This document shows, piece by piece, positions 8,549 through 12,194 of a DNA stretch of 12,194 nt (positions within the stretch are counted from its first letter, which is position 1; each line of letters starts with the position of its first letter). The notes beneath the pieces are model-generated. The model saw nothing but the letters and a program-made list of their open reading frames with translations. It searched no databases and had not been told where the DNA came from. Origin of the DNA: an uncultured Clostridium sp. (GTDB taxonomy: Bacteria > Bacillota > Clostridia > Clostridiales > Clostridiaceae); the NCBI RefSeq assembly GCF_937920395.1, contig NZ_CALEVF010000187.1, positions 1 to 12,194 on the forward strand. The letters run 5' to 3'. The position numbers were made by a program, and so were the translations under genes.

Positions 8549-9421
8549 ATGAAGCGTAAAAAAATTATTGTTTTGGGAATCATATGTATGGTCGTAATTG
8601 GTGCTAGTATTGGTTATAAATTAAAGTCAAAGGTTGTTGTCAAAACAAATACCATTGTAGTATCAAGTAATAAAAGTAAGATTATTCATAAAAGCTTAGC
8701 TGAGTTTGATAGTGAGAGGCCAGATAAATCTATAATAAAATCATCAGACAAAGGTGAAAATGTAAGAAGAATACAAACTAGACTAAAAAAATACGGCTAC
8801 AACGTTGTTGTGGATGGGGATTATGGTGAAGGTGTAATTTATGCAGTTATGGATTTTCAACAAAGACATAATATTATACCTAGTGGTAAAGTAACAGTTG
8901 AAACAATAGATGCTATGTACAAAACACCTACAGAGGATAATATGTACAAGCCTGCAATTCAAACTTTTCTAAGTTCAAATGATGTTGCTCTAAAATCTAC
9001 TTATGAAAGTAAATTAAATAGTGGTGAAAATACAAGTTCTACAAATAATTATATTTTAGTAGATCTATCACAGCAAAGAGTATACATTTTTTATGGTTCA
9101 TTGCATAATTGGAAATTAATTAACACATTTTCTTGTGGCTCTGGTAAGGCCGAAACGCCAACAGTAACTGGGCTTTTTCGCGTTGGGATTAAGGGATTGA
9201 ATTTTAAATCAGGTACAGCTGCTTCACCAGTTTATTGTAAGTATTTCACTCAAATTAGCGGTAATTACTTATTCCATAGTATTTTGTACGATAAGAATGG
9301 AAATGTAATAGATGGCAATTTAGGAGCAGTTGAATCACATGGCTGCATTAGGTTAGCTCTTGAAAACGCAAAATATATATATAATAATATACCTATTGGA
9401 TCTACAATTTGGGTAAAATAA
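8549..9421 (+). CDS. Membrane-anchored L,D-transpeptidase with peptidoglycan-binding domain
   Basis: The enzyme makes 3-3 cross-links in peptidoglycan, or attaches groups to meso-diaminopimelate, outside the membrane. Residues 1-5 are basic (MKRKK), and 6-22 form a single hydrophobic anchor with no lipobox. Residues 65-123 match a type 1 peptidoglycan-binding domain: GENVRRIQTRL, DGDYG, and VMDFQQRHNI. Residues 167-290 are the YkuD catalytic domain. It opens with ILVDLSQQRVYIF and ends with the active-site block, where H243 precedes S263-H264-G265-C266 and R268. C266 is the nucleophile. The 290-residue length is usual. The start is chosen because it supplies the basic N-terminus, although its ribosome binding site is weak. 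The gene is closed by its own terminator. A second YkuD-clan enzyme lies 1.6 kb downstream. Confidence 0.94.
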   Translation: MKRKKIIVLGIICMVVIGASIGYKLKSKVVVKTNTIVVSSNKSKIIHKSLAEFDSERPDKSIIKSSDKGENVRRIQTRLKKYGYNVVVDGDYGEGVIYAVMDFQQRHNIIPSGKVTVETIDAMYKTPTEDNMYKPAIQTFLSSNDVALKSTYESKLNSGENTSSTNNYILVDLSQQRVYIFYGSLHNWKLINTFSCGSGKAETPTVTGLFRVGIKGLNFKSGTAASPVYCKYFTQISGNYLFHSILYDKNGNVIDGNLGAVESHGCIRLALENAKYIYNNIPIGSTIWVK

Positions 9422-9433
9422 ATATTGATTATT

Positions 9434-9469
9434 AATATACTCCGGGAGCAATATCTCGGAGTATATTTT
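9434..9469 (+). terminator. Rho-independent terminator after the first L,D-transpeptidase gene
   Basis: Bases 9434-9447 pair with 9454-9467 over 14 positions (one G-U) around a 6-base loop. The core is ACTCCGGGA against TCTCGGAGT. The stem runs into TTTTATT. It begins 13 bases after the stop codon. Confidence 0.85.
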
Positions 9470-9484
9470 ATTAAAAGATAAAAG

Positions 9485-9497
9485 GATAATGATAATT
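9485..9497. promoter_or_regulatory. Second GATAAT-GATAAT site
   Basis: This is an exact copy of the first 13 bases of the Fur-like site at 8341. The rest of the Fur consensus is not matched here (12 of 19 overall). It lies upstream of the gene at 9629. On its own it is weak; the exact repetition in the two neighbouring spacers is the reason to list it. Confidence 0.3.
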
Positions 9498-9558
9498 GAG
9501 TATTAAATTATGTACATATATGTTTTAAACAAAAATAAATATCATAAGTAAATATAAA

Positions 9559-9591
9559 TAGTGCACTAATAGTAATTTTAACAAGTATAAT
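9559..9591 (+). promoter_or_regulatory. Probable promoter with an operator-like palindrome
   Basis: A perfect TATAAT at 9586-9591 lies 37 bases before the ATG at 9629. The -35 position is occupied by a perfect 10-base palindrome, TAGTGCACTA (9559-9568), rather than by a good TTGACA match. This pattern suits an activator- or repressor-controlled promoter, but the sequence alone does not show which. Confidence 0.5.
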
Positions 9592-9613
9592 AGAATAAAT
9601 CAGTTTCCTTTTG

Positions 9614-9620
9614 AAGGAGG
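9614..9620 (+). promoter_or_regulatory. Strong ribosome binding site of the unknown membrane protein gene
   Basis: AAGGAGG is followed 8 bases later by the ATG at 9629. This fixes the start and excludes the in-frame TTG at 9611, which lies upstream of the site. Confidence 0.9.
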
Positions 9621-9628
9621 TATTATTT

Positions 9629-10894
9629 ATGAAAAGAGAATATTTAGAATTAAAAACATGTCGTACAGAAAAAGCTGAATTTGTAAAAGAAAAGGAATAT
9701 ATTGTACTTGACACAACAACTGAATATACATATGAATATGACTTCAACATATTACCTTGCTATAGGGTTATAAATGAAAAAGGTGGAGTTGAAATAGTTG
9801 TGCCTGATCAAATTTTCTATCCAACACATAGGTTGTTGCAATCAATAAAAGATGTAGTATATACAGGTGTTTTAGATGTAGATAATTTAGTAGAAGGGGA
9901 AGTATATTCAGTCTTTAAAATGAACGAAGAAAAAGAAGAACCTTTTTATACTATATTTGATAATTCTTATAAGTTAATGACATATTATGCTTCTTTATTT
10001 GTCTCAGAAACCCAGTATCTTAGAATGACTAAGGAGGAACTTTATAATTTAAAAAAAGTTAAAAAAGAAGAATTATTACAATTTGAGGACAAGGGAAAAA
10101 AAGATGTCCAAATGTTATTAGATAAACAATTAGAAATTGAAAACAATAAAAAAAAGGAGATTCAAAATTCTTTAGATGAAAAAGAAAGACTACGAAATGT
10201 AACGAATTCAAATAATTTAGAAATTGAAAAATTCAAGGAAGTTATAAAAGTGTTACGTCCTAATAAAGTAGAAAATACTACTAATCCTTTAATGTATGAA
10301 ATTTATAAAATAAAGAATAAAATTAATAAAGTTTCGATATTATTTTTTATTGGATGTAGCATAACAGTTATTTCTTCATTGGTTAGTAATTTATTGTTAA
10401 GTTCAGTAATTAATATCATATTTTTAATAACAGGTGTGTCAACCTACGCATATTTGAAAAATGATTTATCGCAAAGCGTAATTAAAGCTATACCTACAAA
10501 TAAAAAACCAGATAAAGAATCACTAAATTTAATGCTCTCATTTAGTGACGATATATTGCTGAAATTAAAGAAAATCGAATTGAATATATTAGTATTAGAA
10601 GAGGGAGCGACAATAAGTGCTGGCACTGTTTCATTAATAAAAGAATCGGTTTCATTTTGCCTAGAAAGTTATAAAACCAAGGATATTAATCTACTAAAAG
10701 ATATATACATATTTTTAGATAAGACGCTTGAATATATATATAGTTTAATAGAAGGCGAGAATTTAGCAGAAGAATATATAGAAAAGCAGATTTATGAAAA
10801 TGTATCTTCTATTATAAAAAGGAATACCGATGTTTTCGATCTTATGATTTCAGATAATAAAGAAATTAAAGAAATATTAAGTAAAGTTGATTAA
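9629..10894 (+). CDS. Unrecognised 421-residue membrane protein with coiled coil and two-helix hairpin
   Basis: I do not recognise this family. Residues 1-130 look soluble and rich in Tyr, Val and Glu. The part at 17-60, with KEKEYIVL, LPCYRVINEKGG and IVVPDQIF, resembles small SH3-like beta domains in pattern only. Residues about 133-210 are highly charged and probably a coiled coil. Residues 236-256 and 258-276 are two hydrophobic segments separated by a very short turn; lysines flank the pair, so both ends probably face the cytoplasm. Residues 300-421 are predicted all helical. The layout of a membrane hairpin followed by a helical tail faintly recalls XpaC-type proteins, but I would not assign it. 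There is no signal peptide and no catalytic motif I can name. Base composition matches its neighbours. A strong ribosome binding site and TATAAT support expression. It lies between two L,D-transpeptidase genes, which hints at an envelope-related role. Confidence 0.85.
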   Translation: MKREYLELKTCRTEKAEFVKEKEYIVLDTTTEYTYEYDFNILPCYRVINEKGGVEIVVPDQIFYPTHRLLQSIKDVVYTGVLDVDNLVEGEVYSVFKMNEEKEEPFYTIFDNSYKLMTYYASLFVSETQYLRMTKEELYNLKKVKKEELLQFEDKGKKDVQMLLDKQLEIENNKKKEIQNSLDEKERLRNVTNSNNLEIEKFKEVIKVLRPNKVENTTNPLMYEIYKIKNKINKVSILFFIGCSITVISSLVSNLLLSSVINIIFLITGVSTYAYLKNDLSQSVIKAIPTNKKPDKESLNLMLSFSDDILLKLKKIELNILVLEEGATISAGTVSLIKESVSFCLESYKTKDINLLKDIYIFLDKTLEYIYSLIEGENLAEEYIEKQIYENVSSIIKRNTDVFDLMISDNKEIKEILSKVD

Positions 10895-10906
10895 TGATAT
10901 AGGATA

Positions 10907-10970
10907 AAAGTGTATATACCTTTATTTTATTAGATGATTAAGGTAAAATAAAGACAAGACTATACACTTT
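10907..10970 (+). promoter_or_regulatory. Large leader hairpin before the SH3b-YkuD gene
   Basis: AAAGTGTATA (10907-10916) pairs perfectly with TATACACTTT (10961-10970). Inside it, 10920-10931 pair with 10942-10953 over 12 positions (two G-U) around a 10-base loop. The outer stem ends exactly one residue before AAGGGGG, the ribosome binding site. A rival pairing, TACCTT (10917-10922) with AAGGTA (10940-10945), would break the inner stem. No T-run follows, so it is not a normal terminator. It may be an mRNA-stabilising or translation-control structure, or an operator. Function is inferred, not shown. Confidence 0.5.
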
Positions 10971-10972
10971 AA

Positions 10973-10977
10973 GGGGG
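10973..10977 (+). promoter_or_regulatory. Ribosome binding site in front of a CTG start
   Basis: GGGGG ends 7 bases before CTG at 10985. The frame has a TAA at 10970-10972 and no ATG, GTG or TTG until TTG at 11042, so this site points to CTG. The spacing equals that of the G-run site before nnr. Confidence 0.6.
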
Positions 10978-10984
10978 AATAAAA

Positions 10985-11965
10985 CTGAAAAACATTAAGT
11001 CTTTAACACATTTTATTCAGAGTTTATTAAGAGCAAGGGTATTGTTAGCTGCTTTGATTATGGTTATTGCCTTGGTATATGTAGGAGGAATAGACCAATC
11101 AAATAATAAAAATAGTACAAGCAGTACTACTAAGTATGTACAAATATTTAGTAGTGCATACAAAACTCAGTATGGAATAACAACGGCAAGCAGTTTAAAT
11201 ATTAGAACAGGAGCAGGAGCAAATTATACTACAATTGGAACTATGAAAAAAGGAACTAATGTAGTTGTGATTGGGAAAGCAAACAACTTTTATAAAATAA
11301 CTTATGGTGCAAACACAAGATACATAAGTGCTCAGTATGTGAAAATAACAACTAAACCAAAATTACTGATTGAAAAAATAAAAAATAAGGGTAATGCAAA
11401 GCAAGCCATAGTTGTTACTACTAGTAGTTATAGTAATGTAAATGCTACTATAACTACATTTGAAAGTGTCAACGGAGTATGGAGACAAGTTTCCTCTTTT
11501 GTTGGCAATGTGGGAAATAAAGGTTTTATTTATAATAAAGTTGAGGGCGATGGTCGTTCTCCAATAGGTATTTTTTCATTAGGTACATCATTTGGTAGAT
11601 ATGCGAATCCTGGTACTTCAATGACATATAGAAAATCCACCACGAATGATTATTGGGTAGATGATAGCAGTTCAAGTTTGTATAATACATGGCAAAAAGG
11701 ACCTGTACGTGGTCGTTGGAAATCGGCTGAAAAAATGTACATTCCTCAATACAATTATGGTTTTGTAATAAATTATAATACTGTTAAAAGAACACCTGGT
11801 AAAGGTTCTGGTATATTTTTTCATGTATGGTCAGGAGCAGGGCACGGAACAGCTGGATGCATTTCGACATCTCAGTCTAATGTTATAAACACTTTAAAAT
11901 GGTTAAAGCCATCTAATAGTCCTATAATAATTGAAGGACCACTTTCTGAAGTGTTAAAAATGTAG
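10985..11965 (+). CDS. SH3b-domain YkuD-clan L,D-transpeptidase-like protein (COG3786 type), probable CTG start
   Basis: It is probably an exported or membrane-anchored cell-wall enzyme. Reading from CTG gives 326 residues: MKNIK, then R16 and R18, then a hydrophobic anchor at 17-33. A start at TTG 11042 would remove the basic residues and has no properly spaced ribosome binding site. A Ser/Thr/Asn-rich spacer leads to a bacterial SH3 domain at about 62-120, with the hallmark LNIRTGAGANY; such domains often bind wall peptides. Residues 125-320 match COG3786 YkuD-related proteins: EGDGRSPIGIF, TTNDYWVDD, Y233-N234, SAEKMY, and the active-site block H280, H287 and TAGC with nucleophile C292. 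The motif is TAGCIS, not the classical SHGCxR of the first enzyme, so the reaction (transpeptidase, carboxypeptidase or hydrolase) is uncertain. The gene is followed by a terminator. Confidence 0.88.
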   Translation: MKNIKSLTHFIQSLLRARVLLAALIMVIALVYVGGIDQSNNKNSTSSTTKYVQIFSSAYKTQYGITTASSLNIRTGAGANYTTIGTMKKGTNVVVIGKANNFYKITYGANTRYISAQYVKITTKPKLLIEKIKNKGNAKQAIVVTTSSYSNVNATITTFESVNGVWRQVSSFVGNVGNKGFIYNKVEGDGRSPIGIFSLGTSFGRYANPGTSMTYRKSTTNDYWVDDSSSSLYNTWQKGPVRGRWKSAEKMYIPQYNYGFVINYNTVKRTPGKGSGIFFHVWSGAGHGTAGCISTSQSNVINTLKWLKPSNSPIIIEGPLSEVLKM

Positions 11966-11995
11966 AATAATAAAATAATAGAGAATAGTAAAACT

Positions 11996-12047
11996 AAGAA
12001 TAGTAGACTTAAGGATTACCTTAATGTCTATTATTCTTTTTTATTTT
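11996..12047 (+). terminator. Rho-independent terminator after the SH3b-YkuD gene
   Basis: Bases 11996-12014 pair with 12019-12038, with one bulged A and one G-U pair, around an ATTA loop. The stem runs into a T-rich tail, TTTTTTATTTT. It ends the envelope-related region. Confidence 0.88.
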
Positions 12048-12194
12048 AAATAGAAAGAAATAGAGCACTAATAAAGATAATGTATATTCTATATGTAAAT
12101 TTCATATGTATATAACAAACGTATATTGCTTGTATATACATTTAGGGGCTTGCAGAATTCAAAAATAAAAACTGTGGATAACTTTTAAGATTTG
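12048..12194. other. Gene-free right edge with a repeated motif and one DnaA-box match
   Basis: No coding region is seen. Bases 12058-12073 match the partly palindromic sequence at 9556-9571 at 15 of 16 positions. GTATAT occurs four times (12082, 12108, 12121, 12132). TGTGGATAA at 12173-12181 is an exact DnaA box (TTATCCACA) on the - strand. The region probably contains the promoter of a gene beyond the window. Confidence 0.4.

Noticed and set aside
8535..8552. Five-codon leader frame (ATG to TGA) overlapping the first L,D-transpeptidase start
   Set aside because: The overlap ATGA suggests coupling, but the GGGG lies directly against the ATG with no spacing, and such tiny frames are common by chance.
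9508..9750. 80-codon reading frame on the - strand before and over the 9629 gene
   Set aside because: It covers the promoter and ribosome binding site of a clearly expressed + strand gene and has no recognisable protein features beyond low complexity.
11042..11044. TTG as the start of the SH3b-YkuD gene
   Set aside because: It has only an AAGGG 2 bases upstream, which is too close. It would also drop the basic residues before the membrane anchor. CTG at 10985 has a properly spaced GGGGG.
12082..12137. Four GTATAT copies as a possible CRISPR or iteron array
   Set aside because: The units are only 6 AT-rich bases at irregular spacing, with no conserved repeat length or adjacent replication or Cas gene.

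Overview
The window is a stretch of a strongly AT-rich, low-GC Gram-positive chromosome, most likely from a Clostridium-type anaerobe. The evidence is the mutS-mutL-miaA-hfq gene order, the purine-rich Shine-Dalgarno sites, a clamp-binding, endonuclease-type MutL, and the protein sequences themselves. All recognisable genes are on the + strand. I see no tRNA, rRNA, CRISPR array, insertion sequence or prophage gene.

Bases 1-5562 are a compact operon: mutS (5' end cut off by the window edge), mutL, miaA and hfq, closed by a rho-independent terminator. MutS and MutL are the mismatch-recognition and strand-incision proteins. MiaA prenylates A37 of tRNAs that read UNN codons. Hfq is the Sm-like RNA-binding protein. 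Bases 5577-6556 hold a separate unit: a MYG1-family DHH-type phosphoesterase with its own strong terminator.

Bases 6557-6827 contain no gene but carry two consecutive hairpins, one of about 33 base pairs. Every non-Watson-Crick position in their stems is G-U-compatible on the + strand, which suggests an RNA that is really made. They lie in front of nnr, the fused NAD(P)H-hydrate epimerase/dehydratase that repairs damaged nicotinamide cofactors.

Bases 8331-12047 form an envelope-related region. An anchored L,D-transpeptidase with a peptidoglycan-binding domain comes first. Next is an unrecognised 421-residue protein with a coiled coil and a two-helix membrane hairpin. Last is a second YkuD-clan enzyme, with an SH3b domain and the TAGC-type catalytic motif. 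The last gene appears to start at a CTG codon, next to a large hairpin in its leader. Two GATAAT-GATAAT (Fur-box-like) sites and a repeated, partly palindromic 16-mer lie in the spacers of this region.

I did not find an obvious new multi-gene system. The best candidates for novelty are the unknown membrane protein between the two L,D-transpeptidase genes, the hairpin pair before nnr, and the CTG start with its structured leader.
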